A stretch of DNA of 64,000 bases, from NCBI GenBank assembly GCA_947493255.1, contig CANLQK010000003.1:186001-250000 (forward strand), written 5' to 3'. A program made the translations under genes and the position numbers. This DNA comes from an uncultured Paracoccaceae bacterium. Lineage in GTDB: Bacteria; Pseudomonadota; Alphaproteobacteria; Rhodobacterales; Rhodobacteraceae. The notes under the pieces were generated by a model, which worked only from the letters and a program-made list of their open reading frames with translations, was not told where the DNA came from and ran no database searches. Positions 44,688 through 53,492 of this stretch are shown here, piece by piece (the first letter of the stretch is position 1; every line of letters begins with the position of its first letter).

Positions 44688-45572
44688 CTAGTTTTGTTCG
44701 TCGAATTGATGAGCAAGCCATTCTCTCATGGCGTGGATTGCGCGTGTCGCTGACGTGTCTTTGGGGCGAACGAACCAATACGCGTGGCTGGCATCTAGTG
44801 ATACGGGGAAGGGGGCTATAAGCCGTCCCAAGGCGACGTCATCCGCCACAAGCCGCGACCGTCCAAGGGCAACCCCTTGACCATCGACGGCTGCTTGCAA
44901 GATCGCGCCGTCATCGCCAAGGCGTGGACCAGATGGCGGCGGTTGCATGCATCCAGCAGCTTCGAACCACGAGACCCAATCTTCTGGCAGATCCCCACAT
45001 AAGAGAGTGGCCCGATAGAGATCGTCCGGGGTGTTCAACCTATGCTGTTGGGCATAACCGGCAGAGCAAACCGGCGTTATTGTTTCCGTGCCAAGTTTGA
45101 ACGCTTCTAGATCGCCGGTCGGTGCAGGGCTGTAGCGGATCGCAGCGTCAATGCCTTCTGAAGTGAAATCCACGAGATGGCGCGACGCCGTTATCCGAAG
45201 ATCTATGTCTGGATTTGCGGCCTGAAAATCAGCCAATCGCGGCGCGAACCAACGCGTTGCGACAGAGGGAAGCATTGAGAGGGTAACAACCTGATCAGAT
45301 CGCTTCACGTCAGCTACGGCAGACCAGGTTTGAGCAAAAGTCTTTGCCAATTGACGCGCGAGGCGGTCGCCTGCCGGTGTCACACTTAGCCTTGCGCCTT
45401 TGCGCAGAAACAGTGCGACACCCAGCGTCGCCTCCAAATCGGAAACCTGACGCGACACACCGCTTTGCGTGATGCCCAGTTCTTCACCTGCGGCGGTAAA
45501 GTTGCCAAGACGCGCGGCGGCCTCGAACACCTGAAGGGATCGCAAGGGTGGTTTAGCATGAGCTGAAGACAT
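44688..45572 (-). CDS. LysR family transcriptional regulator (GcvA-like)
   Basis: A 294-residue LysR-type regulator. The N-terminal winged helix is LRSLQVFEAAARLGNFTAAGEELGITQSGVSRQVSDLE (residues ~10-50), very close to the GcvA branch. The effector domain has PDIDLRITASRHLVDFTSEGIDAAIRYSP near residue 120 and AILQAAVDGQGVALGRSRLVADD near residue 225. It is divergent from the GntP-type permease across 83 AT-rich bases, the usual layout for a LysR protein controlling the neighbouring transporter. The start at 45572 is one of two close options (GTG at 45584). Confidence 0.93.
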   Translation of the reverse strand: MSSAHAKPPLRSLQVFEAAARLGNFTAAGEELGITQSGVSRQVSDLEATLGVALFLRKGARLSVTPAGDRLARQLAKTFAQTWSAVADVKRSDQVVTLSMLPSVATRWFAPRLADFQAANPDIDLRITASRHLVDFTSEGIDAAIRYSPAPTGDLEAFKLGTETITPVCSAGYAQQHRLNTPDDLYRATLLCGDLPEDWVSWFEAAGCMQPPPSGPRLGDDGAILQAAVDGQGVALGRSRLVADDVALGRLIAPFPVSLDASHAYWFVRPKDTSATRAIHAMREWLAHQFDEQN

Positions 45573-45655
45573 GCTGGCTCTCACTTTTTCTCATTTTAAC
45601 AATTTATAACTGACATCTAACATGAGCTGAAATTATATCACAAACCGGAACCGCC

Positions 45656-46864
45656 ATGACAGATATCGCATCAACGCCACGCATGGCCTCTGATTTGAAA
45701 CGCCATGTGCCGGATTTTCCCTTGGTGATCTGGATGGTGCTTTTGACTGTTCTGCTTGGTCTGGCTGCGGGGCTCGACGCAGATCAAGTCATCGGGCAGT
45801 TCAATATCGGGTTTGGGCGCGCCCTTGGCGAATTTGCTTTAATCCTCTTGCCGTCGTTTACTTTGGCTGCGGCTTTGGCGCGGCAGAATATTGCGTCCAA
45901 TGCGGCAGGCCGGACAGTTGCCTTGGCTTCACCGATTGCCGGCGCAGGCATGATCTGCCCAGACACCGCATATGCGGCGCTTTCGCCCGCAGCAGGGCGC
46001 TACAAGATAGATACGGCATTTGGTGCCTATGCAGGGTTCAAGCTGCTGTATCCTGCTGGCCCGCTGATTGTAGCTGCGGGACTTGGTCTAACGGGTGCTC
46101 AGGGGATCGAGCCCACAATGTTATTGCTGTGCGGCGCGCTGTTGACACTGCCCGTCTGGATGACAGGCGTGATTTGGGGGCGCTTTGCCATGCCACTCGA
46201 CCGTAAGGTACAAGAAACAGACAGTGCCAAAAGTAATGGTTATTTGGTAAAGGTATTCGCGCCGTTTCTGGTCATGGCGGGGCTGTTAGTACTTGGCGGC
46301 GTGGTTGGGCCGACCGGCATCGGCGCCATTGATTTTGTTTTGCTGCCCAAAGGAGCGTTGATAATCGCAGCCGCTCTCGCTTTGATGCAAACGCCAACCG
46401 ACAAGCGGCGTGAATGTCTGGACAGCGCCGTCAGACGTACGGGATCGCTTCTTTTGGTCATCGGCGCGGCAAGTGCTTTTGGCGCAGTCTTAACTGGGCT
46501 GGCATCTCTTGAACGCCTAGTACCACATGGCGATGGCGCGCTCACCCTTATCGCCCTCTTCGCTTTGACCGTGCTTTTTAAGCTGGCCCAAGGATCATCA
46601 ATGGCGACCTTTGCCGCCATCGCGCCCGTCGCAGCCCCCATTGTCTTGGTCAGTGGAGTCAATGAGATTGCTGCCGTCTTCGCAATTTGCCTTGGTTCCT
46701 TTATCGCGATCTTACCTAATGACAGTTACTATTGGCTGGTCCGCCGGGATGCGTTGGTCGCGCAAAGCGAAGGAAGCGTCATTCGCATCATGTCTGGCGG
46801 TGCAACACTACAAGCGTTGGTTGGCATGGCTTTCCTGCTAGCCGCAGTATCCTTTTCAGCATGA
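45656..46864 (+). CDS. GntP-family permease
   Basis: A 402-residue membrane protein with about 11-12 hydrophobic helices. Family marks are MICPDTAYAALSPAAGRYKI near residue 100, LFKLAQGSSMATFAAIAPVAAPIV near residue 308, and IAILPNDSYYWLVRRDAL near residue 350, which match GntP-type gluconate/sugar-acid:proton symporters. It is a compact, divergent member, so the substrate may be another small organic acid. Its stop overlaps the acetyltransferase start (ATGA), and a divergent LysR gene sits upstream, so all three look like one regulated uptake-and-modification unit. Confidence 0.88.
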   Translation: MTDIASTPRMASDLKRHVPDFPLVIWMVLLTVLLGLAAGLDADQVIGQFNIGFGRALGEFALILLPSFTLAAALARQNIASNAAGRTVALASPIAGAGMICPDTAYAALSPAAGRYKIDTAFGAYAGFKLLYPAGPLIVAAGLGLTGAQGIEPTMLLLCGALLTLPVWMTGVIWGRFAMPLDRKVQETDSAKSNGYLVKVFAPFLVMAGLLVLGGVVGPTGIGAIDFVLLPKGALIIAAALALMQTPTDKRRECLDSAVRRTGSLLLVIGAASAFGAVLTGLASLERLVPHGDGALTLIALFALTVLFKLAQGSSMATFAAIAPVAAPIVLVSGVNEIAAVFAICLGSFIAILPNDSYYWLVRRDALVAQSEGSVIRIMSGGATLQALVGMAFLLAAVSFSA

Positions 46865-47376
46865 AGAGGTTTACGACGAGAACGCCGGTTTCTTCGGACG
46901 CCCTTGCGATAGCCAGTATCGACGCAGATGGCCTTGCAACCGGTCACGCCACGTTTCGCGATACACCACATGATTGGGAGAGCTTTAGCGCAAGTTTTCT
47001 GACTGAACATGGTCTTGCTCTGGTGGCCGAAGACAATAGTCATGTTGTCGGTTGGGCCGGTGTATCTCAGACTTCTGCACGTGCAGTCTACAGAGGTGTG
47101 GGTGAAATCTCCGTCTATGTCGCGGCGAAAGCAACCGGTCGAGGGCTAGGGAGATACCTGTTGGAAGAACTGGTACTCGCATCAGAACACGCCGGATACT
47201 GGACATTGGTTGCCCAGATCTTCCCAGAAAATAAAGCGAGCTTGTCTCTTCATAAAGCATTGGGATTCAAGGTTGTCGGCACAAGAGCAAAGCTTGGAAG
47301 AATGGACTACGGCCCATTCGCGGGCCGTTGGCGTGATGTGATCATGTTGGAAAGACGCAGTCGATCCATAGGGTGA
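46861..47376 (+). CDS. Phosphinothricin/methionine-sulfoximine N-acetyltransferase-like protein
   Basis: A 171-residue GNAT enzyme. It shows VYRGVGEISVYVAAKATGRGLGRYLLEELV near residue 80 (strand plus acetyl-CoA loop RGLGR), then VAQIFPENKASLSLHKALGFKVVGTRAKLG near residue 120 and the diagnostic C-terminal GRWRDVIMLERR. This pattern is that of the phosphinothricin (Pat/Bar) and L-methionine sulfoximine acetyltransferases, which detoxify glutamine-synthetase inhibitors. The start overlaps the permease stop, so the two are co-translated. The real substrate is unproven. Confidence 0.88.
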   Translation: MKRFTTRTPVSSDALAIASIDADGLATGHATFRDTPHDWESFSASFLTEHGLALVAEDNSHVVGWAGVSQTSARAVYRGVGEISVYVAAKATGRGLGRYLLEELVLASEHAGYWTLVAQIFPENKASLSLHKALGFKVVGTRAKLGRMDYGPFAGRWRDVIMLERRSRSIG

Positions 47377-47538
47377 CGCTCACAAAAACCGCCATTCACT
47401 CAATACACAGCATCGGTGACTCTGGGCTCAGAACTACCATTCGCCGCGCTCTTTCAGCGGGCGTGTTTTCCGATCTTAGCCACTCCTGCGACCTTTGTAC
47501 GCTTTCAACATATTAGGTTGCCTGCTATCTCGCACCCC

Positions 47539-47880
47539 ATGACCCGCCTTCTAACCCTGATCCTCGCCTTCCTCATCGCTGTCACATCACAGCAAATGGC
47601 CGTTGCGCGTGGCATGATGATGGACGCCGCAGGTCAGGTTGTTCTGTGTACGGGGCAGGGTGTGCAAACCGTCACGATCGACCATCAGGGCGATCCAATG
47701 GAAACTGTCCATATCTGCCCTGACTGTGCGATGACGTTTGCGGCTTCGTTGGATGCGCCCATTGCGTTGCAAACGCCTGTTACCCACATGCAAAGCCTCG
47801 GGCAAACGCCTGTCTGTGATTTGCAAATTGGACTTGTCCCCAATGCGCCAAACGCGCGCGGTCCCCCTCTGTCGGCCTGA
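47539..47880 (+). CDS. Secreted small DUF2946-like protein, copper-associated
   Basis: A 113-residue protein with an N-terminal signal sequence (MTRLLTLILAFLIAVTSQQMAVA, cut near residue 23). The mature part has a MMMDAAG stretch, a CTG motif, and HICPDCAMTF near residue 60 with a CPDC pair, then a further Cys near the end. Its length and Cys/Met content resemble DUF2946-type periplasmic proteins that sit beside copper genes, but family assignment is uncertain. It precedes a PCuAC copper chaperone by 50 bases on the same strand, which supports a copper role. Confidence 0.65.
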   Translation: MTRLLTLILAFLIAVTSQQMAVARGMMMDAAGQVVLCTGQGVQTVTIDHQGDPMETVHICPDCAMTFAASLDAPIALQTPVTHMQSLGQTPVCDLQIGLVPNAPNARGPPLSA

Positions 47881-47930
47881 ATTTCCACTTACATTTTTAC
47901 AACATTCAGACTGACAGACAGGAACTTCAC

Positions 47931-48413
47931 ATGTCCTTTAAAACCACGCTTCTAACCGCCATTGCTGCGGCCTCTTTCTCCGTACCGGCATTCGCTGAAA
48001 TCGAAATCCATGACCAATACGCGCGGTCCTCAAATGCTATGGCAGGCGCGGCCTTTATGGTCATCCACAATCACGGTGACACGGACGACCGCTTGGTGGG
48101 GGTTTCCTCGGACGCTGCCGCGCGCGTTGAACTCCACACCCACATCGAAGACGCCGACGGCATCATGCGTATGACGCACGTCGAAGACGGCTTAGACCTC
48201 CCCGCTGGTGGTGAAATCGCCATGGTACGCGGCTCAGATCACGTCATGTTCATGGGCCTGAATGCGCCGTTCGAACAGGACGAAGTCGTCACCATCACCT
48301 TCGAATTCGAAAACGCGGGCGAGGTTGTTGTCGAAATACCGGTCGACCAAGACCGCGCGGCGGATCATGAGGGTCACGACAAAGAAGACGACCACGCTGG
48401 CCACGATCACTAG
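47931..48413 (+). CDS. Copper chaperone PCu(A)C
   Basis: A 160-residue periplasmic copper chaperone that delivers Cu(I) to cytochrome oxidase. The signal peptide ends near AFAEIEIHD (residue ~22). The mature domain has YARSSNAMAGAAFMVIHNHGDTDDRLVGVSSDAAARVELHTH and MRMTHVEDGLDLPAGGE with the copper-binding His/Met pattern, then GSDHVMFMGL. The C-terminal tail (DHEGHDKEDDHAGHDH) is rich in His, adding metal-binding capacity. A DUF2946-like gene precedes it. Its stop overlaps the end of the convergent Sir2 gene by four bases. Confidence 0.95.
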   Translation: MSFKTTLLTAIAAASFSVPAFAEIEIHDQYARSSNAMAGAAFMVIHNHGDTDDRLVGVSSDAAARVELHTHIEDADGIMRMTHVEDGLDLPAGGEIAMVRGSDHVMFMGLNAPFEQDEVVTITFEFENAGEVVVEIPVDQDRAADHEGHDKEDDHAGHDH

Positions 48414-49090
48414 GTTAACACGTCATTAACCCACTCTGGCACGACCTGCGTTGCCGGACCAAAACGGGCGTCTGCGAAATCGGACGCCCGTTCGCTTGGG
48501 GCAAGGTTTAATTCCAGCGTGTCCGCCCCGAATTCACGTGCGGCGCGCGCGAACCCTGCCGCCGGATACACGACACCGCTGGTTCCAATCGCCACAAATA
48601 GGTCTGCCTGTTCCAACGCGGCGCCAATGCGGTCCATGTGGTAGGGGACTTCGCCAAACCACACCACGTCTGGCCGTGCCATCGCGCCACAGTCGCATTG
48701 CGTCTCTACCGACATCTCCTCTGGCGCTGGCCAACGTGCGTCGCATGCGGGGCACAACGCCACCAAATGCGTGCCATGCATATGGATCACATCACGCGAC
48801 CCCGCCCGTTCGTGTAAATCATCTACATTCTGCGTCACTAACGTGACCTCAGCGCGCGGATCCATCTGCAACGTCGCCAATGCCACATGGGCCGCATTGG
48901 GCTGACAGGCCCGTACCTTCGCCCGCCGCATATTGTAAAACGCATGCACGGCTGCGGGATCCTCGGCAAACCCCTCCGGCGTCGCCAGCTTCATAAGGTC
49001 CGCGTTTTCCCATAACCCACCTTTGTCGCGAAACGTCCCCATCCCGCTTTCCGCAGAAATGCCCGCGCCAGTTAAAATCACAATGCGCAT
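48410..49090 (-). CDS. cobB: Sir2 family NAD-dependent protein deacylase
   Basis: A 226-residue sirtuin (CobB-like) that removes acyl groups from protein lysines using NAD+. Seen are ILTGAGISAESGMGTFRDKGGLW at the N terminus, LVTQNVDDLHERAGSRDVIHMHGTH near residue 95 (catalytic His), CPACDARWPAP and QCDCGAMARPDVVWFGE (CxxC and CxC zinc ligands) and an IGTSGVVYPAAGFA NAD-binding loop. The start at 49090 gives the standard sirtuin start; an in-frame start at 49123 would overlap the divergent gene. The divergent LMW-PTP gene begins 27 bases away. Confidence 0.95.
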   Translation of the reverse strand: MRIVILTGAGISAESGMGTFRDKGGLWENADLMKLATPEGFAEDPAAVHAFYNMRRAKVRACQPNAAHVALATLQMDPRAEVTLVTQNVDDLHERAGSRDVIHMHGTHLVALCPACDARWPAPEEMSVETQCDCGAMARPDVVWFGEVPYHMDRIGAALEQADLFVAIGTSGVVYPAAGFARAAREFGADTLELNLAPSERASDFADARFGPATQVVPEWVNDVLT

Positions 49091-49117
49091 CGGCCAATCC
49101 CCCGCTATGCTGCCTCC

Positions 49118-49552
49118 ATGCAACGTATTCTATTTGTCTGTCTGGGCAACATCTGCCGCTCTCCCACAGCCGAGGCCGTGACCCGCGCCAAAGCGCCCCA
49201 CCTGTCCCTCGATAGCGCGGGCACCGCAGGCTACCACACAGGTTCGCCGCCCTATGGCCCCATGCAACAAGCCGCATCTGCGCGCGGGTACGACCTTAGC
49301 CCGCTGCGCGCCCGCCAGTTTACACCAAATGATTTCAATGACTTCGACGTCATCATCGCCATGGACGCAGAAAACGCGCAAGACATCGAGGCACAACGCC
49401 CAACCGGCGCCTATACCCCCGTCGTCCTGTTCACAGACCACATCGGCGAAGACGGAACACCCGTGCCAGACCCGTACTACACCCGCGACTTTGACGGATG
49501 TCTAGATTTAATAGAACGCTGCGCAGATGGCTTGATTAAGGGCCTGTCTTAA
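49118..49552 (+). CDS. Low-molecular-weight protein-tyrosine phosphatase
   Basis: A 144-residue phosphatase. The P-loop VCLGNICRSPTAE (CxxxxxRS) starts at residue 8, a SAGTAGYHTGSPP stretch follows, and DPYYTRDFDGC near residue 118 holds the general-acid Asp. LMW-PTPs dephosphorylate protein tyrosines, and some relatives act as arsenate reductases; the complete DPYY loop favours phosphatase. It is divergent from the Sir2 gene, and its stop overlaps the end of the convergent lipoprotein gene by four bases. Confidence 0.95.
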   Translation: MQRILFVCLGNICRSPTAEAVTRAKAPHLSLDSAGTAGYHTGSPPYGPMQQAASARGYDLSPLRARQFTPNDFNDFDVIIAMDAENAQDIEAQRPTGAYTPVVLFTDHIGEDGTPVPDPYYTRDFDGCLDLIERCADGLIKGLS

Positions 49553-49878
49553 CCGCAGGTATTACGCGCCCGCGTCACGAACACCTGATACCGACGCCAA
49601 AACGCGTCATTGGCCGTCGTGTCGCTGATGCGGATCGTGTGGGCGAACTCAGGATCTTTAAAGAACCGCTCAAGACGGCTGCGATCCGCAGAGGATAGCT
49701 CCGCATTGGCCACGCCTTGCACGCAATTGCACAACCGCGTGTTCGCGGCCGACCGGTCCGCCTCAAGGCAGGCACGGCTGATCGGCCCAGACGCACCGCG
49801 CGACGAACCAGAACTTTCAAACCGGTTGCCACAGGCCGCCAGCGACAAAATACACGTCATCAACAGAATTACCCGCAT
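49549..49878 (-). CDS. Small Rhodobacterales-type lipoprotein
   Basis: A 109-residue lipoprotein. The signal ends at a LAAC lipobox (Cys18), so it should be lipid-anchored in the envelope. The mature part has a conserved-looking SRACLEADRSAANTRLCNCVQGVAN (residues ~37-62) with three Cys residues, then FFKDPEFAHTIRISD and a final Cys. Proteins of this type in the order sometimes carry the label arginine transporter, which nothing here supports. The start at 49878 is the lipoprotein start; a further in-frame start at 49959 is unlikely. Confidence 0.75.
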   Translation of the reverse strand: MRVILLMTCILSLAACGNRFESSGSSRGASGPISRACLEADRSAANTRLCNCVQGVANAELSSADRSRLERFFKDPEFAHTIRISDTTANDAFWRRYQVFVTRARNTCG

Positions 49879-50228
49879 CACTACCACCTCATCATTGCCC
49901 GCCGATTTTTGGCTTGGGCGTTTTTTAACTGCTGGGCCCAGTATGTCTGAATTGTGCAAAGCAGGAAAGGGGGAACGAGATCACATTCGCGACGGTCCGC
50001 CGATAACGTTACACCGCTGCACGGTTTCAGGGGCAGCGCCCGCCCCTCGGCTCGGCCCCACGCTTCTTTTATATCACCTTGGAACGGCAAAGCCGGACCG
50101 CGCCCGACCCTCCCCACGGGAGGGCGCACTGCAATGGCCCGCCACAAATCCCCCACTCATATGTGGAAATGGATCGAAAGCCACAAACTCCACGGCGCGC
50201 CCACCCAGGCTCGGTCGCGGTCCTCGCG
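49879..50228. repeat. Gene-poor region with degenerate copies of the GC-rich repeat
   Basis: About 350 bases without a gene I can support. The stretch 50032-50060 (GGCAGCGCCCG ... CCCCTCGGCTCGG) matches the two ends of repeat copy B with the middle missing. The stretch 50093-50130 on the minus strand resembles its centre (GCGCCC, CCCGTGGGG, TCGGGCGC). A perfect CCCTCCC-CAC-GGGAGGG hairpin lies at 50108-50124. A 32-codon open frame (50134-50232, plus) has a GGGAGGG site but looks too short to call. Confidence 0.6.
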
Positions 50229-51656
50229 TTAGACTTGAGGTGGAGTATCCGTGAAATAGTCCATCAGCTTGCGGACCATCTTCCAAAGCCACTCGACGCG
50301 AGCCACACTCTTTTTCGCTTTGTCGATCCATAGAACAATCGTCGCCGAATAATTTGCGAACCTTGCACGAATGAAATTCCCGACCCTTTGGCCTGAAGCG
50401 ATTGCCTTACTATCTTCTTCGATGATTGCGCGCGCTTCGCCTTTGGTCTCAGCGGCGAGCGCTTCTGTGAGCTCTTTTAACTCTTCTGGGTCAATGGCTT
50501 CTGGATTCTCACGACGGTATAGCTTTGAAGCGCGTAAGCACCTCTTTCTGGCGATCTCGTCTGTTTCACATATTTCCTCCGCAGCTGAGAACGCCGCGGT
50601 TTGCAAAGCAATCAAAGCCCCATCTTCTGGGTATCGGTTTCCCAAATTTGTTTGAAACATCAAGCTTGCATCGTTGAGTAGGCCCGCGACAGCGCTAGGG
50701 TTCGCGCTTTCAAGCGCCCGTGCGATTGCGAGCGCCTCCTCGCATTCTTCGTCAAAACCGTTATTCCCACTGGCCTTCAATGCGGTTGACAGCGCACCGC
50801 CAACTCTTTCTTTGAGATAATCGAGTAACTCTGTTTCGAGCTGTTGTTCGTCATCGAGAACAAAAGCATCGTCTGCATCATTGCGAACCAAAGGGGTTGC
50901 CACTGAAGTCTTCAACCGCGCCTCGATCTTCTCAATCTCAGCCGCAACCGCCTCTATACCTTCCTGCCAAATCGATTCATCAATGTTTGCAACTTCGAAC
51001 TGGAGCTTGTTGTCCATGAGTACGCCCTCATAGGCACTGCGCATCCAGCGCCGCCAAAAATCAGTTGCGCGTAGAGCTTTGGGACGCCATTCGTTGAAGA
51101 ACTTTTCATAGTTGAGCCAATCGTACACTCTACTTTCTGTCCAAAGGCCCCTAAGAAGAAGCTGCTTGGCCCGTTCGTCTCCGATTGCTTTTGTGGAATT
51201 CGTAACGCCCTGATAGACAAAGTTAACTTCTTCAATCAGACGGTCATCCTCCGACGCATTGGTTGAAGAATTGTCAAATCCAAAGCCACCGCCTTCAGAA
51301 GTGTGGAATTCGAATGAAGATAGGCCCGACATCTCGGATTGAGTGAAAATTCGTCTCTTCCTAAAATACGCTAAGTGATAGGTATCAGGCTTGTCCAACG
51401 GTTCATATGGAGCTGAGAATATTTTTGTTTCTTTATTCTGATCTGAATAGACGGTTATCGCCAACCTCAACCAACCTAGAACAGTTTGATCAGAGCCTCG
51501 CCACAGCATTTCCTCAAGTACATCACCATCTTGCAGAGTTCTTAACATGTGACGCGTCAAGATAACCTGCCTACAATACGAGGATAGCCAGCCTAGTTTA
51601 CGTAGTGCGTCTGAAAACTCAGGGTGTTCTGAGTAATCTTCGTCATCTTCGACCAT
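50229..51656 (-). CDS. AT-rich hypothetical protein (475 aa)
   Basis: A 475-residue soluble protein I do not recognise. The N terminus is acidic ([18 protein letters not shown]). The middle (~residues 60-230) contains [43 protein letters not shown] and several charged helices. Residues ~240-420 are a helix-rich, Glu/Ala-rich region with coiled-coil character ([35 protein letters not shown]). The C terminus is basic with possible hydrophobic helices. Composition is AT-richer than lepA, from which it diverges by 35 bases. A defence or mobile-element origin is possible but unproven. Confidence 0.65.
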   Translation of the reverse strand: MVEDDEDYSEHPEFSDALRKLGWLSSYCRQVILTRHMLRTLQDGDVLEEMLWRGSDQTVLGWLRLAITVYSDQNKETKIFSAPYEPLDKPDTYHLAYFRKRRIFTQSEMSGLSSFEFHTSEGGGFGFDNSSTNASEDDRLIEEVNFVYQGVTNSTKAIGDERAKQLLLRGLWTESRVYDWLNYEKFFNEWRPKALRATDFWRRWMRSAYEGVLMDNKLQFEVANIDESIWQEGIEAVAAEIEKIEARLKTSVATPLVRNDADDAFVLDDEQQLETELLDYLKERVGGALSTALKASGNNGFDEECEEALAIARALESANPSAVAGLLNDASLMFQTNLGNRYPEDGALIALQTAAFSAAEEICETDEIARKRCLRASKLYRRENPEAIDPEELKELTEALAAETKGEARAIIEEDSKAIASGQRVGNFIRARFANYSATIVLWIDKAKKSVARVEWLWKMVRKLMDYFTDTPPQV

Positions 51657-51691
51657 TGCCAAACCCCTTATACCACGCCATATCCACACGT

Positions 51692-53488
51692 ATGACCGAC
51701 CTAGATAAAATCCGCAATTTTTCGATCGTGGCGCACATCGACCACGGAAAATCCACGCTCGCTGATCGCCTGATCCAGTCCACCAATACGGTGGCCGAAC
51801 GGGACATGAAGGCGCAGATGCTCGACAGCATGGATATCGAACGCGAACGCGGCATCACCATCAAGGCCAACACCGTCCGCATCGACTATCATGCGAAAGA
51901 CGGCGAAACCTATGTCCTCAACCTCATCGACACACCCGGTCACGTCGATTTCGCCTACGAAGTCTCCCGCTCCATGCGCGCGGTTGAAGGCTCGTTGCTC
52001 GTCGTCGACAGCACCCAAGGCGTCGAGGCCCAGACCCTCGCCAACGTCTATCACGCCATCGAGGCCGACCACGATCTCGTTCCCGTGTTCAACAAAATCG
52101 ACCTTCCGGCCTCTGACATCGACCGAGTCGCCGAACAGGTCGAAGACGTCATCGGCATCGATGCCTCCGGCGCCATCGCTGTCTCCGCGAAAACAGGGCA
52201 GGGGATCGAAGAAACCCTCGAGGCCATCGTCACCCAGCTGCCCGCCCCAAAGGGCGACGTCGACGCGCCGCTCAAAGCGATGTTGGTCGATTCATGGTAC
52301 GATAGCTACCTCGGCGTGATCGTCCTTGTCCGCATCATCGACGGCGTCCTCAAAAAGGGCGAAAAGGTCAAATTCATCTCCAACGGGACCATCCACCACG
52401 TGGATCGCATCGGCGTCTTCCGCCCCGAAATGCAGCCCGTCGACCAACTCGGCCCCGGCGAAATCGGCTTCCTCACCGCCTCCATCAAACAGGTGCGCGA
52501 CACCCGCGTGGGCGACACGATCACCCACCAACGTTCCGAAGTTGAACCGCTCGACGGTTTCCAACCTGCGCAACCGGTGGTCTTCTGTGGCCTCTTCCCC
52601 GTGGACTCTTCCCAATTCGAAGACCTGCGCGAAAGCATCGACAAACTCGCCCTCAACGACGCGTCCTTCTCCTTTGAAATGGAAAGCTCCGCCGCCCTCG
52701 GCTTCGGCTTCCGCTGCGGCTTCCTTGGCCTGCTCCACCTTGAAGTGATCCGCGACCGGATCGAGCGTGAATTCGACATCGAACTCATCACCACCGCGCC
52801 CTCGGTCATCTATCACATCCACATGAAAGACGGCACCAAGCTCGACCTTCATAACCCCGCCGACATGCCCGACGTCACCACCGTCGACCACGTCGCCGAA
52901 CCGCGCATCAAAGCGACCATTCTGGTGCCCGACGAATACTTGGGCGAAGTCCTCAAACTCTGCCAAGACCGCCGCGGCATCCAAGAAGACCTCACCTATG
53001 CAGGCTCCCGCGCCATGGCCGTCTACGACCTGCCGCTCAACGAAGTCGTGTTCGACTTCTACGACCGCCTGAAATCCGTGACCAAGGGCTACGCGTCGTT
53101 CGACTACCAACTCACCGGCTACCGCCAAGACAACCTCGTGAAAATGTCCGTTCTGGTGAACGAAGAACCGGTCGACGCGCTCTCCATGATGGTCCACCGC
53201 GACCGCGCCGAGGCCCGTGGCCGCGCTATGGTTGAAAAATTGAAAGACCTTATCCCACGCCACATGTTCAAAATCCCGATCCAAGCGGCCATCGGCGGTA
53301 AAGTCATCGCCCGTGAAACATTGTCGGCCATGCGTAAAGACGTGACCGCGAAGTGTTACGGCGGCGATGCCAGCCGGAAGCGCAAGCTGTTGGATAAGCA
53401 GAAGGCGGGTAAGAAGAAGATGCGCCAGTTTGGTAAGGTGGATATTCCGCAAGAGGCCTTTATCTCCGCGCTAAAAATGGACGACTAG
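51692..53488 (+). CDS. lepA: Elongation factor 4 (LepA)
   Basis: A 598-residue ribosome-associated GTPase that supports ribosome assembly and translation under stress. The G domain has [15 protein letters not shown] (G1) at residue ~15, [16 protein letters not shown] (G2), [13 protein letters not shown] (G3) and [11 protein letters not shown] (G4). LepA-specific domain marks are [39 protein letters not shown] near residue 350 and the C-terminal [37 protein letters not shown]. The ATG at 51692 gives the family length. It is flanked on both sides by AT-rich accessory genes. Confidence 0.98.
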   Translation: MTDLDKIRNFSIVAHIDHGKSTLADRLIQSTNTVAERDMKAQMLDSMDIERERGITIKANTVRIDYHAKDGETYVLNLIDTPGHVDFAYEVSRSMRAVEGSLLVVDSTQGVEAQTLANVYHAIEADHDLVPVFNKIDLPASDIDRVAEQVEDVIGIDASGAIAVSAKTGQGIEETLEAIVTQLPAPKGDVDAPLKAMLVDSWYDSYLGVIVLVRIIDGVLKKGEKVKFISNGTIHHVDRIGVFRPEMQPVDQLGPGEIGFLTASIKQVRDTRVGDTITHQRSEVEPLDGFQPAQPVVFCGLFPVDSSQFEDLRESIDKLALNDASFSFEMESSAALGFGFRCGFLGLLHLEVIRDRIEREFDIELITTAPSVIYHIHMKDGTKLDLHNPADMPDVTTVDHVAEPRIKATILVPDEYLGEVLKLCQDRRGIQEDLTYAGSRAMAVYDLPLNEVVFDFYDRLKSVTKGYASFDYQLTGYRQDNLVKMSVLVNEEPVDALSMMVHRDRAEARGRAMVEKLKDLIPRHMFKIPIQAAIGGKVIARETLSAMRKDVTAKCYGGDASRKRKLLDKQKAGKKKMRQFGKVDIPQEAFISALKMDD

Positions 53489-53492
53489 TCGG

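Noticed and set aside
50134-50232. A 32-codon open frame with a GGGAGGG site
   Set aside because: The ribosome-like site is part of a hairpin in a repeat-rich stretch, and the frame overlaps the end of a convergent gene; support is too thin to call it a gene.
52292-53452. A 386-codon open frame on the minus strand opposite lepA
   Set aside because: It is the antisense reading of lepA, caused by high GC at the third codon position, with a His/Val/Asp-rich composition unlike real proteins.
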